Shown here: positions 1 to 6,181 of the stretch, piece by piece
Numbering within the stretch: position 1 is the first letter of the stretch
Layout of the letters: each line of letters starts with the position of its first letter
Assembly: GCA_021736965.1 (NCBI GenBank)
Contig: JAIPEV010000109.1
Location: forward strand, 1 to 6,195
Direction of reading: 5' to 3'
Origin: Halanaerobiales bacterium
GTDB taxonomy: Bacteria > Bacillota > Halanaerobiia > Halanaerobiales > M55B127
Length of the DNA stretch: 6,195 nt
Notes under the pieces: generated by a model
Databases searched by the model: none
What the model was told of the DNA's origin: nothing
Seen by the model: only the letters and a program-made list of their open reading frames with translations
Made by a program: the position numbers and the translations under genes

Positions 1-504
1 GAAGTACTTTATAGAGGTGTTAAAGTAGAAAAAGAAAAAAATAAACTATTAGAATTAAGAAGAAAGTTTTCTGTTATCTGGCAGAATCCCTATCTTTATC
101 ATGGCACTGTTGAACATAATATTAAACTTCCTCTTAAACTACGTAATGTTGGTCACAAAATAATAAAAAGAAAAGTCTTTAATATTGCAAATAAATTAGA
201 AATAAAACACTTACTTCACAAAAATAGTAATAAGATATCTGGTGGTGAAAAACAGAAAGTCTCTATAGCAAGATCACTTATAACTGAGCCTGAAATTTTA
301 TTTATAGATGAACCAAATAGTAGTCTAGATTATAAAAGTAGCCGCTATTTTAATAATCTATTTACAGATTTAATTTCTGAAGGAGTGACAATTTTGCTTA
401 TCACCCATGATCTTTACCAAATTGAAAACTATGCCGAGTACATTACTGTTTTAGAACGAGGAGAAGTTGCCTCTAGTGGAGCTATAAATGAGGTAGATTT
501 TTGA
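1..504 (+). CDS. ABC transporter ATP-binding protein, 3' part; probable tungstate/molybdate importer ATPase (TupC/WtpC/ModC-like)
   Basis: The gene is cut by the left edge; 167 codons of the open frame remain before TGA at 502-504. Visible ABC ATPase motifs, numbered from the first visible residue, are a Q-loop WQNP (27-30), signature ISGGEKQ (79-85), Walker B ILFIDEP (99-105), D-loop SSLD (107-110) and switch histidine in LLITHD (132-137). The Walker A loop lies upstream of the window. The region after the Q-loop (YLYHGTVEHNI) resembles importer ATPases. As a cytoplasmic subunit it would hydrolyse ATP to drive uptake. Assignment to tungstate or molybdate rests mainly on the MoeA and MoaB genes that follow, plus general resemblance to TupC-type ATPases. 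Phosphate or other oxyanion importers have similar ATPases. ABC ATPase identity is near certain; substrate is moderately supported. It ends 58 bases before the first moeA, with no convincing terminator between them. Confidence 0.85.
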   Translation, partial: EVLYRGVKVEKEKNKLLELRRKFSVIWQNPYLYHGTVEHNIKLPLKLRNVGHKIIKRKVFNIANKLEIKHLLHKNSNKISGGEKQKVSIARSLITEPEILFIDEPNSSLDYKSSRYFNNLFTDLISEGVTILLITHDLYQIENYAEYITVLERGEVASSGAINEVDF

Positions 505-562
505 TATTAAAGATAAGATAACTTAATTAGACAGATTAAATGCTAGATAGGAGAGGGTAGAT

Positions 563-1819
563 ATGGAAGGGTTTTTAGACTTAAAAACTCCAGAATATTT
601 TTGGGAAACAGTAAAAAAAGAGCTATCAGGTAAAAATTTAGAAATAAAATCAATATACTTTGAAGATAGTATTAATCGGATATTAAGTCAGGATATAATC
701 TCAAAAGAAAATTTACCTGATTTTAATCGTTCCACTGTTGATGGTTATGCCTTAAGATCTAAAGATGTTAGGGGCGTTTCTGCCTCATTACCAGGTTATT
801 TTAGTATAATAGGAGAAGTAAAGATGGGTAAAAATACTGACATTACTATCAAAAAAGGACAGACTGCCTATATCCCAACCGGTGGAATGTTGCCAGCCGG
901 AGCAGACTGTGTGGCTATGGTAGAATATACTGAAAAGATATCTGAAGATATGATTGAATGCAACAAGAGTTATGGAGTAGGAGACAATATTATAAAAAAA
1001 GGTGAAGAGATCAAAAAAGGTGAAATAATTTTTAAAAAGGGGTATAAATTTACTTCCAGAGATTTAGGTGTGCTGGCTGGACTTGGGCTGGTCAATTTCG
1101 AGGTATTTAAAAAACCAGAGGTTGTGATTATCTCTACAGGTGATGAATTGGTTGAACCCTGGTCAGATTTAAAGTTTGGTGAGATTAGAGATATTAACAC
1201 CTATACATTAAGTTCTTTATTTAAAAGAATAGGGGCTGAAGTTATCAAGGTAGGCATTATTAAAGACTCTTATTCAGTTTTAAAAGAAAACATTAAAAAG
1301 TATTTAGATAAGGACTTAATCTTGGTTTCAGGCGGTAGTTCGGCTGGAATAAAAGATATTACAGTTGACGTGATTAATGAGTTGGGTAGTCCTGGAGTAT
1401 TGATCCATGGTTTAAAAGTCAAACCAGGTAAACCTACTATATTAGGTTTAGTTAATGGCACCCCTATAATGGGTTTGCCAGGCCATCCTGGTTCAGCCTG
1501 GATGATTGCCAATAAGTTTGTTGGTCCACTCCTTAAAATTTTGACAGGAGAATATGATAAAAATGACATAGTAAAGGAGATAAATAAAGATCTAATCAAG
1601 GAAAAAGCAGTACTTACTAAAAGTATATCTTCAGATAAAGGAAGAGAAGAGGTAATTCCCGTCAAGAAAATATATAGTGATAAGATTAAGGCAGAGCCAC
1701 TATTGGGTAAATCAAGTTTTATGAGAATATTTATTGAATCAGATCGATATATCGAGATTGAAAGTAGTAGTGAAGGTATAGATAAAGGCAAAGAGGTAGA
1801 GTTAATAAAATTCAATTAA
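563..1819 (+). CDS. moeA: Molybdopterin molybdenumtransferase MoeA (first copy)
   Basis: The 418-residue protein has the usual MoeA length. The family inserts molybdate (or tungstate) into adenylylated molybdopterin in the cytoplasm, releasing AMP and giving active cofactor. Visible motifs are FNRSTVDGYALR (54-65; the Asp at 60 matches the conserved MDGYA aspartate), IPTGGMLPAGAD (104-115), STGDEL (191-196), GIIKD (231-235), SGGSSAGIKD (256-265), KPGKP (287-291) and GLPGHPGSA (304-312). A domain IV-like tail follows from about 335. The acidic residues in DGYA, TGDEL, the GIIKD segment and the SGG..D loop are all kept, so it is probably catalytic. The SGG loop reads SSAG rather than the common VSVG. 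The ATG start sits 9 bases after AGGAG at 549-553. The gene is 14 bases upstream of a second moeA and downstream of an importer ATPase. A tungsten-specific role is possible but cannot be read from the sequence. Confidence 0.95.
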   Translation: MEGFLDLKTPEYFWETVKKELSGKNLEIKSIYFEDSINRILSQDIISKENLPDFNRSTVDGYALRSKDVRGVSASLPGYFSIIGEVKMGKNTDITIKKGQTAYIPTGGMLPAGADCVAMVEYTEKISEDMIECNKSYGVGDNIIKKGEEIKKGEIIFKKGYKFTSRDLGVLAGLGLVNFEVFKKPEVVIISTGDELVEPWSDLKFGEIRDINTYTLSSLFKRIGAEVIKVGIIKDSYSVLKENIKKYLDKDLILVSGGSSAGIKDITVDVINELGSPGVLIHGLKVKPGKPTILGLVNGTPIMGLPGHPGSAWMIANKFVGPLLKILTGEYDKNDIVKEINKDLIKEKAVLTKSISSDKGREEVIPVKKIYSDKIKAEPLLGKSSFMRIFIESDRYIEIESSSEGIDKGKEVELIKFN

Positions 1820-1825
1820 GGAAAG
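1818..1825 (+). promoter_or_regulatory. Ribosome binding site for the MoeA-PBP fusion
   Basis: AAGGAAAG overlaps the stop codon of the first moeA (TAA at 1817-1819). Its spacing favours ATG at 1834 over GTG at 1825. The overlap suggests the second gene is translated from the same message, possibly with translational coupling. Confidence 0.6.
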
Positions 1826-1833
1826 TGATTTGG

Positions 1834-3744
1834 ATGGCAAGGAAGAGATATTTAAAGAAAACTTCTTTAAAAGAAGCACAGCATAAGTTTTTAACAAAGT
1901 TTGCTGATTATGAACTATCTACTGAAATAATTAAAACTTCTAAAACAAAAGGCAGGGTTAATTCAAAAGCAATCTATGCTAAGAGATCTTCACCTGACTT
2001 TTATGCATCAGCAATGGATGGTATTGCAGTTCGATCAGAAAGTACTAATTATGCTAGTGAAAGAGATCCGGTTTTATTAAAAAAAGATGATGATTTCATA
2101 TATGTAGATACCGGAGATTTAATACCTGATGATTTTAATGCTGTAATTAAGATTGAGGATGTAGTTGAAGTTGATCAAAAGACAGTAGAGATCATAAAAA
2201 GTATACCGATTTGGAACAATATTAGAAGTATTGGAGAAAGTGTTATTAAAAAGCAGATGTTAGTTCCAACAAATACTGAAATAGGTGTTTTTGAAATAGG
2301 AGCAATGTTGGAAGCAGGTGTAGTTGAAGTAGAGGTCTATAAGAGACCTCAAATCAGTGTGATCCCAACCGGTAGTGAATTAGTCAAACCTGAAGATGAT
2401 CTAAAAAAAGGTGATTTAATTGATTTTAACTCTACTATGATTGATCTATTATTAAAAGAATCTGAAGCTATAGTAAAAAAGTTAGAGATTGTAAAAGATG
2501 ATTATCAGATAATAAAAGAAAAAATTATAAGAGAGAATAAAGAAAATGATCTAACAATAATATTAGCTGGTTCATCAGCTGGAAAAGAAGATTATACATT
2601 AAAGATTTTATCTAAGCTAGGAAAAATTATCTTACATGGTGTAGATATTATGCCAGGAAAACCATTAATACTAGCTGAAGTTAATAATAAACCTGTGGTT
2701 GGACTACCTGGCTATCCCTTATCTGCCTTGTTGGACTTCCATTTATTTATTGAACCATTAATTAAAAAGTGGTATGGGCAAGATAGTTATTTACCAGAAA
2801 AGATAAATGCAAAAGTACTTAAAAAAGTACCTTCAACTCCTGGATTGAAAGAATTTATTAGGGTAAATATTGCTAATATTGAAGAAAGATTAGTTGCTAT
2901 CCCTCAAAAAAGGGGTTCTGCTTCAATGAATACATTAATCAATGCAGATGGGTTACTTCCAATTGGTGAAAGTAAAGAAGGAATTAGACCTAATTCAATA
3001 TCTAAGATTTATTTATTAAAAAATAAAAAAGCATTAGAAAATCAAATAATGATGATTGGAAGTCATGATCTTAGTATTGATATTTTAAGAGACTTAATTA
3101 GAAAAAGAAGATCTGAATTTGATTTTAAGATTCAATCTGTAGGAAGTATGTCTGGTTTAATATCTTTAAAAAGGGGTGAATGCCATCTTGCAGGATCACA
3201 CCTTTTAGACCCAGTGAGTGGAGAGTACAATGTTAGTTACTTAGATAAGTTTTTCTCTGGACAAAAATTAGCGATTATTAACTTTGTTTATAGGGATCAG
3301 GGTTTTATAGTAAAGAAGGGAAACCCTAAAAGTATAAAAAGTATAGGTGATTTAGTTAAAAAAGATCTAAAATATATAAATAGACAGGCCGGTTCAGGTA
3401 CCAGGGTATTATTTGATTATCTTTTAGATAAAAATAATATTGATTGTGCTAAAGTAAATGGTTATGACAAAGAAGAAGTAAACCATATTAGTGCTGCAAT
3501 TCAAGTTACTAGAGGAAGAGCTGATACAGCAATGGGAATAAAATCAGCAGCAGTAGCAGTTGGAGCTGACTTTGTACCAATAAAAAAAGAAAAATATGAT
3601 ATAATATTAAAAGAAGAACTTTTAGATGATTTAAGAATAAAAGAAATTATTAAGATCATAAAGTCTAATGAGTTCAAAAAAGAAGTTAATACTTTAGGTG
3701 GATATGACACTTCAAAGAGTGGGTCAGTGATAGTTCATAGCTAG
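1834..3744 (+). CDS. MoeA fused to a C-terminal PBP_like (LysR-substrate-binding-type) domain (second MoeA copy)
   Basis: The 636-residue protein is far longer than a plain MoeA of about 400. Residues 1 to about 400 are MoeA: SAMDGIAVR (59-67), VDTGDLIPDDFNAV (91-104), IPTGSEL (177-183), AGSSAGKED (245-253), MPGKP (273-277) and GLPGYPLSA (290-298). Residues from about 406 to the end match the PBP_like domain (PF12727 type), with GECHLAGSHLLD (448-459), NRQAGSGTR (516-524) and GRADTAMGI (561-569). This fusion is known in bacteria and archaea. The domain is thought to bind a small ligand, perhaps an oxyanion or pterin, but its ligand is not established here. Active-site loops differ from the first copy: TGSEL for TGDEL and AGSS for SGGSS. 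I prefer ATG 1834 to the in-frame GTG at 1825, because AAGGA at 1818-1822 is 2 bases from the GTG but 11 from the ATG. No signal peptide is seen, so it is cytoplasmic. Confidence 0.93.
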   Translation: MARKRYLKKTSLKEAQHKFLTKFADYELSTEIIKTSKTKGRVNSKAIYAKRSSPDFYASAMDGIAVRSESTNYASERDPVLLKKDDDFIYVDTGDLIPDDFNAVIKIEDVVEVDQKTVEIIKSIPIWNNIRSIGESVIKKQMLVPTNTEIGVFEIGAMLEAGVVEVEVYKRPQISVIPTGSELVKPEDDLKKGDLIDFNSTMIDLLLKESEAIVKKLEIVKDDYQIIKEKIIRENKENDLTIILAGSSAGKEDYTLKILSKLGKIILHGVDIMPGKPLILAEVNNKPVVGLPGYPLSALLDFHLFIEPLIKKWYGQDSYLPEKINAKVLKKVPSTPGLKEFIRVNIANIEERLVAIPQKRGSASMNTLINADGLLPIGESKEGIRPNSISKIYLLKNKKALENQIMMIGSHDLSIDILRDLIRKRRSEFDFKIQSVGSMSGLISLKRGECHLAGSHLLDPVSGEYNVSYLDKFFSGQKLAIINFVYRDQGFIVKKGNPKSIKSIGDLVKKDLKYINRQAGSGTRVLFDYLLDKNNIDCAKVNGYDKEEVNHISAAIQVTRGRADTAMGIKSAAVAVGADFVPIKKEKYDIILKEELLDDLRIKEIIKIIKSNEFKKEVNTLGGYDTSKSGSVIVHS

Positions 3745-3759
3745 AAAGGATGATTGTAA

Positions 3760-4245
3760 TTGATTAATACAGCGATCTTAACGATTAGTGATAAGGGTTC
3801 TAAGGGTAAAAGAGAGGATTTAAGTGGACCACAAATTATTGAGTTTTTAACTGAATTTGACGGTGAGAAAAAATACTATGATATAATACCAGATGAAGTT
3901 GAAATTATAAAAAATAGCTTAATTAAACTTTCTAAACGGAAAGATATAGATTTAATTTTAACAACAGGTGGAACTGGATTGGCAAAAAGAGATGTTACAC
4001 CTGAAGCTACAAGGGCAATAATGGAAAAAGAAGTACCTGGTATTGTTGAGATGATCAGAAGAGAGACTGCAAAGATTACTAAAAAAGCCGCTCTATCTAG
4101 AGCTAAAGCTGTTATTAAAAATGATACATTAATTATCAACTTACCAGGGAGTCCAAAAGCTGTAATAGAATGCTTAGAGATCATAAAAGATATCTTACCA
4201 CACGGTATTCAAATATTAAAAGGAGAAGTAACACAACACAGCTAA
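3760..4245 (+). CDS. MoaB/Mog-family molybdopterin adenylyltransferase
   Basis: The 161-residue protein has the usual length for the MoaB/Mog family. These proteins bind molybdopterin, and Mog-type members adenylylate it with ATP to make the MoeA substrate. Visible motifs are AILTISDKG (5-13), LTTGGTGLAKRDVTPEAT (67-84, with the conserved catalytic-type Asp at 78) and INLPGSPKAV (126-135). The C-terminus is short (HGIQILKGE, 148-156), as in MoaB. The best start is TTG at 3760, 9 bases after AAAGGA (3745-3750). An ATG at 3750 is in another frame and stops after five codons. The gap to the fusion gene is 15 bases, so the two are probably co-transcribed. Sequence alone does not separate MoaB from Mog. 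Since no other adenylyltransferase is in view, it is the natural partner of the two MoeA proteins. Confidence 0.93.
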   Translation: MINTAILTISDKGSKGKREDLSGPQIIEFLTEFDGEKKYYDIIPDEVEIIKNSLIKLSKRKDIDLILTTGGTGLAKRDVTPEATRAIMEKEVPGIVEMIRRETAKITKKAALSRAKAVIKNDTLIINLPGSPKAVIECLEIIKDILPHGIQILKGEVTQHS

Positions 4246-4250
4246 TATAG

Positions 4251-4267
4251 TTATTAGTACCTAATAA
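4251..4267 (+). repeat. 17-bp perfect dyad between moaB and the methyltransferase gene
   Basis: TTATTAG (4251-4257) and CTAATAA (4261-4267) are exact reverse complements separated by TAC. The dyad starts 5 bases after the moaB stop and ends 24 bases before the methyltransferase ATG. It could be an operator, a small RNA stem with a 3-base loop, or chance in AT-rich DNA. The stem has one G-C pair and no following T-run, so it is not a good intrinsic terminator. Confidence 0.35.
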
Positions 4268-4279
4268 AAATATTTGATA

Positions 4280-4286
4280 AAGGAAG
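4280..4286 (+). promoter_or_regulatory. Ribosome binding site deciding the methyltransferase start
   Basis: AAGGAAG lies 5 bases before ATG at 4292. An in-frame TTG at 4274 lies upstream of this site and has no comparable site of its own, so the ATG is preferred. Confidence 0.65.
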
Positions 4287-4291
4287 AAATT

Positions 4292-4948
4292 ATGGATATA
4301 GAAAAGATGGATATTTTTTTTAATAAAAGAGCTGATAAATATGATAGTCATATGAAGCAAAATGTAAGTAACTTTAATCAATTTTATAATTCAATTGCTA
4401 ATCAAATTAAAGATAATGATCAAATAATCAATATCTTAGATATAGGTTGTGGCACTGGTATTGAACTTAAATCGATTTTTGATCAGGTTCCGAGGGCATC
4501 TTTTCACTGTATCGATTTATCAAAAGAGATGCTCAATAAGTTGAAAACAAAGTATCAAAACAAGAGTCAAAAGATTACTACAGAACTGGGCTCATATCTT
4601 GAAATAGATTTTAAGGATAGTTTCTATGACTATGCATTATCAGTGATGTCTTTACATCATCTAGTTTATTTGGACAAACTAAAACTTTATAAAAAGATAT
4701 ATAAGGCATTAAAGGTTAATAGTATATATATAGAAGGGGACTATATAGTAGATCAAAAGAAAGAAAGATTACTTTTAAATCAGTATAATAAATTAGAGCA
4801 AGAGATAAGATCTAAGCCTGGTAGTTACCATATAGATATTCCTTTTTCTCTCAAAACACAAAGAAAAGTGATAAAAGAAGCTGGGTTTAAAGATTTCAAA
4901 GTTTTATACAATAAAAAAGAGGCAGTTGTCTTTAGTTGTTTAAAATAG
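4292..4948 (+). CDS. Class I SAM-dependent methyltransferase, substrate unknown
   Basis: From ATG 4292 the protein has 218 residues. It shows a Rossmann-fold methyltransferase core: motif I ILDIGCGTG (48-56) binds SAM, CIDLSKEML (73-81) carries the acidic residue (Asp75) that usually contacts the SAM ribose, and YDYALSVMSLHHL (112-124) is the motif IV region. A short N-terminal segment (FFNKRADKYDSH, 9-20) is typical of small-molecule methyltransferases of the Methyltransf_11/25 type. The C-terminal part carries GSYHIDIP (177-184) and an EAGF element (196-199). Nothing identifies the acceptor. It sits 46 bases after the moaB stop and 21 bases before the DUF2785 gene, so it is probably transcribed with both. 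It may modify a small metabolite, or its position may be incidental. Enzyme class is secure; a link to the molybdenum cofactor is a guess from position only. Confidence 0.9.
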   Translation: MDIEKMDIFFNKRADKYDSHMKQNVSNFNQFYNSIANQIKDNDQIINILDIGCGTGIELKSIFDQVPRASFHCIDLSKEMLNKLKTKYQNKSQKITTELGSYLEIDFKDSFYDYALSVMSLHHLVYLDKLKLYKKIYKALKVNSIYIEGDYIVDQKKERLLLNQYNKLEQEIRSKPGSYHIDIPFSLKTQRKVIKEAGFKDFKVLYNKKEAVVFSCLK

Positions 4949-4956
4949 ATTTGATT

Positions 4957-4962
4957 GGAGGT
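4957..4962 (+). promoter_or_regulatory. Strong ribosome binding site supporting a TTG start
   Basis: GGAGGT lies 7 bases before TTG at 4970, a near-ideal spacing. No in-frame ATG near the start of the DUF2785 gene has a comparable site, so this sequence fixes the start. Confidence 0.8.
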
Positions 4963-4969
4963 ATCATAG

Positions 4970-5809
4970 TTGAAATTAGACGAACTTAAAACAAGTTTAC
5001 AAAAGATAGTTGAAAACGAATATAAGATAAGAAAAAAAGATGACTATCTAAAACTGACCGATCAGATGCTAGATAATATCGGAGTGGTTGATCCAAAGCT
5101 AAGAGATGATCTAATATATTTAGTTTTAGCAAACTGGATATTAGATGACCTTTATAACAATCAAGAGTTAGTTAACATTTTAGATACCTGTCTTGATCAA
5201 AATCACCTTTTTTATAAATTAAAAAATAGAGGAGATGATTCCGTATTTACAAGAACATTTTCAGCTCTAATTATAGCAGTACTTATAAATAAAGATAATA
5301 AGCAACAATTTTTAGACAAAAAAAAGTTTCTTAATACTGTAAATAAGACAATAAAGTACTATAAAGAAGAAAAAGATCTAAGAGGATATATAGATAATAA
5401 GGGCTGGGCTCATTCAGTTGCTCATGGTGCAGATATTATGGATGAAATTGCAAACAATGATAAAATAAGTCCTCAAATATGTGAAGACATTCTAAATGTA
5501 ATTAGTTTAAAGATACAGATTAGTAATTATACATATATTAATGGCGAAGATGAAAGAATGGCACAAGCAGTTTACAGTATTTTAACAAATAAAGTATTAG
5601 ATTCTCAAAAAGTTAATAAATGGTTTAAAGAACTAGTCGATATCAATAAGTTAAAAAATCGAAATGAGTATGATAGACTTATTTTTAACATTAAAAGCTT
5701 TTTAAAGAGCCTTTATTTTAAAATCTTATCTGATCAGGATTTAAATAATAAAAATCTAATATTAATTACAGACTCCTTAAAAGAGATTAGTAAAATAAGA
5801 TTTCTTTAA
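4970..5809 (+). CDS. DUF2785-family protein, function unknown
   Basis: The 279-residue protein has no signal peptide or membrane segment, and looks largely helical and cytoplasmic. I recognise DUF2785 (PF10978 type) from the hallmark GWAHSVAHGAD (145-155), preceded by DLRGYIDNK (136-144), and from the second conserved patch GEDERMAQAV (192-201). The paired histidines at 148 and 152 with the aspartate at 155 could form a metal or catalytic site, but this is inference; the family has no established activity that I know of. Length fits the family. The start is TTG at 4970, fixed by GGAGGT at 4957-4962. It follows the methyltransferase gene by 21 bases and is probably the last gene of this transcription unit. 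An AT-rich stem-loop overlaps its stop codon. Nothing else visible suggests a role in cofactor synthesis. Confidence 0.8.
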   Translation: MKLDELKTSLQKIVENEYKIRKKDDYLKLTDQMLDNIGVVDPKLRDDLIYLVLANWILDDLYNNQELVNILDTCLDQNHLFYKLKNRGDDSVFTRTFSALIIAVLINKDNKQQFLDKKKFLNTVNKTIKYYKEEKDLRGYIDNKGWAHSVAHGADIMDEIANNDKISPQICEDILNVISLKIQISNYTYINGEDERMAQAVYSILTNKVLDSQKVNKWFKELVDINKLKNRNEYDRLIFNIKSFLKSLYFKILSDQDLNNKNLILITDSLKEISKIRFL

Positions 5810-5836
5810 ATAATACTTTCTTTTAAGATATTATTT
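5808..5836 (+). terminator. AT-rich stem-loop at the end of the DUF2785 gene, weak terminator candidate
   Basis: AAATAATA (5808-5815) pairs with TATTATTT (5829-5836). An inner CTT/AAG extension (5816-5818 with 5825-5827) encloses a TCTTTT loop, with A5828 bulged. The stem has only one G-C pair, and the run after it is a short TTTTA rather than a long T-tract. It could end the operon inefficiently or protect the 3' end. The position after the last closely spaced gene is suggestive. Confidence 0.3.
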
Positions 5837-5911
5837 TAAGTTAAAAAAAGGAAAATATATATCTATTAAAGAAATGTAATAATAAGCATTATTTCAAAAA
5901 GAGGTGATCAG
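5810..5911 (+). other. 102-base AT-rich intergenic region
   Basis: This is the longest gap in the window. It contains the right part of the stem-loop, then A-rich sequence with TATATAT-like stretches and TGTAATAAT near 5875-5883, which resembles a -10 element. I see no matching -35 hexamer at the proper distance, so a promoter for the downstream small gene is plausible but not shown. GAGGTGATC at 5901-5909 is the ribosome binding site of that gene. Confidence 0.4.
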
Positions 5912-6157
5912 ATGAGTGATTTTATCAAAGTTTTAATTTTGGATAATGAGATAGAAGCAAGTATAATGGAAGATATTTTAGATGATAGAGAGATACCTCA
6001 TCTAATCCAATCTTATAATGTAAAAGGTTTTGATGGGGTTTTTCAACTTCACCAGGGTTGGGGTCATATTGAAGCTGAAGAAGAATATATGAATGAGATA
6101 ATAGAAATATATAATGATTTAAAACAGAGTAACTTTGAAGAAAAAAAGGAAGAGTAA
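5912..6157 (+). CDS. Small acidic DUF2007-like protein, function unknown
   Basis: The 81-residue soluble protein begins at ATG directly after GAGGTGATC (5901-5909), an excellent ribosome binding site. The N-terminal half reads KVLILDNEIEASIMEDIL (6-23), followed by the REIPH segment (26-30). This matches the pattern of DUF2007-type putative signal-transducing proteins, which begin with a strand, then an (x)EA helix, then a 'gIPh' strand. A conserved-looking FDGVFQLHQGWGHIEA patch (40-55) follows, then a helix (58-71) and a charged tail ending EEKKEE. The fold is probably a small alpha/beta domain of the PII-like ferredoxin type, which is an inference. Neither a partner nor an activity can be read from the sequence. 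The 102-base gap upstream and the ribosome binding site just downstream suggest it may start a new unit with the following gene. Confidence 0.7.
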   Translation: MSDFIKVLILDNEIEASIMEDILDDREIPHLIQSYNVKGFDGVFQLHQGWGHIEAEEEYMNEIIEIYNDLKQSNFEEKKEE

Positions 6158-6172
6158 AGAATTAAAAAAATT

Positions 6173-6181
6173 AAGGAGGTG
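6173..6181 (+). promoter_or_regulatory. Ribosome binding site of the next gene, cut by the right edge
   Basis: AAGGAGGTG lies 15 bases after the stop of the small DUF2007-like gene. The last three bases of the window (6193-6195) are ATG, 13 bases after GGAGG. That spacing is a little long, so the true start could also lie just outside the window. Either way another + strand gene follows closely and is probably co-transcribed with the small gene. Confidence 0.6.

Noticed and set aside
505..562. Possible promoter, terminator or Moco-type riboswitch between the ABC ATPase and the first moeA
   Set aside because: The gap has only 58 bases, is AT-rich, and shows no GC-rich stem, T-run or clear -35/-10 pair. 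It is too short for the Moco RNA motif. Only the ribosome binding site at 549-557 is evident.
970..1815. Open frames on the - strand opposite the first moeA gene
   Set aside because: They lie entirely opposite a well-supported MoeA gene, encode Ser/Ile/Leu-rich sequence with no recognisable motif, and lack convincing ribosome binding sites.
1825..1833. GTG at 1825 as the start of the MoeA-PBP fusion
   Set aside because: The only ribosome binding site ends too close to this GTG, whereas ATG at 1834 has workable spacing. The three extra residues add no family feature.
2813..2831. Near-repeat of AAAGTAC flanking an A-run inside the fusion gene
   Set aside because: It encodes KVLKKVP within the MoeA part, where Lys/Val codons explain the repetition. 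There is no sign of a mobile or regulatory element.
4274..4291. TTG at 4274 as the start of the methyltransferase
   Set aside because: The AAGGAAG site lies downstream of this TTG and is well placed for ATG at 4292.
3501..4381. Open frames on the - strand opposite the fusion gene, moaB and the methyltransferase start
   Set aside because: They are opposite-strand shadows of coding sequence with hydrophobic low-complexity translations and no motifs.
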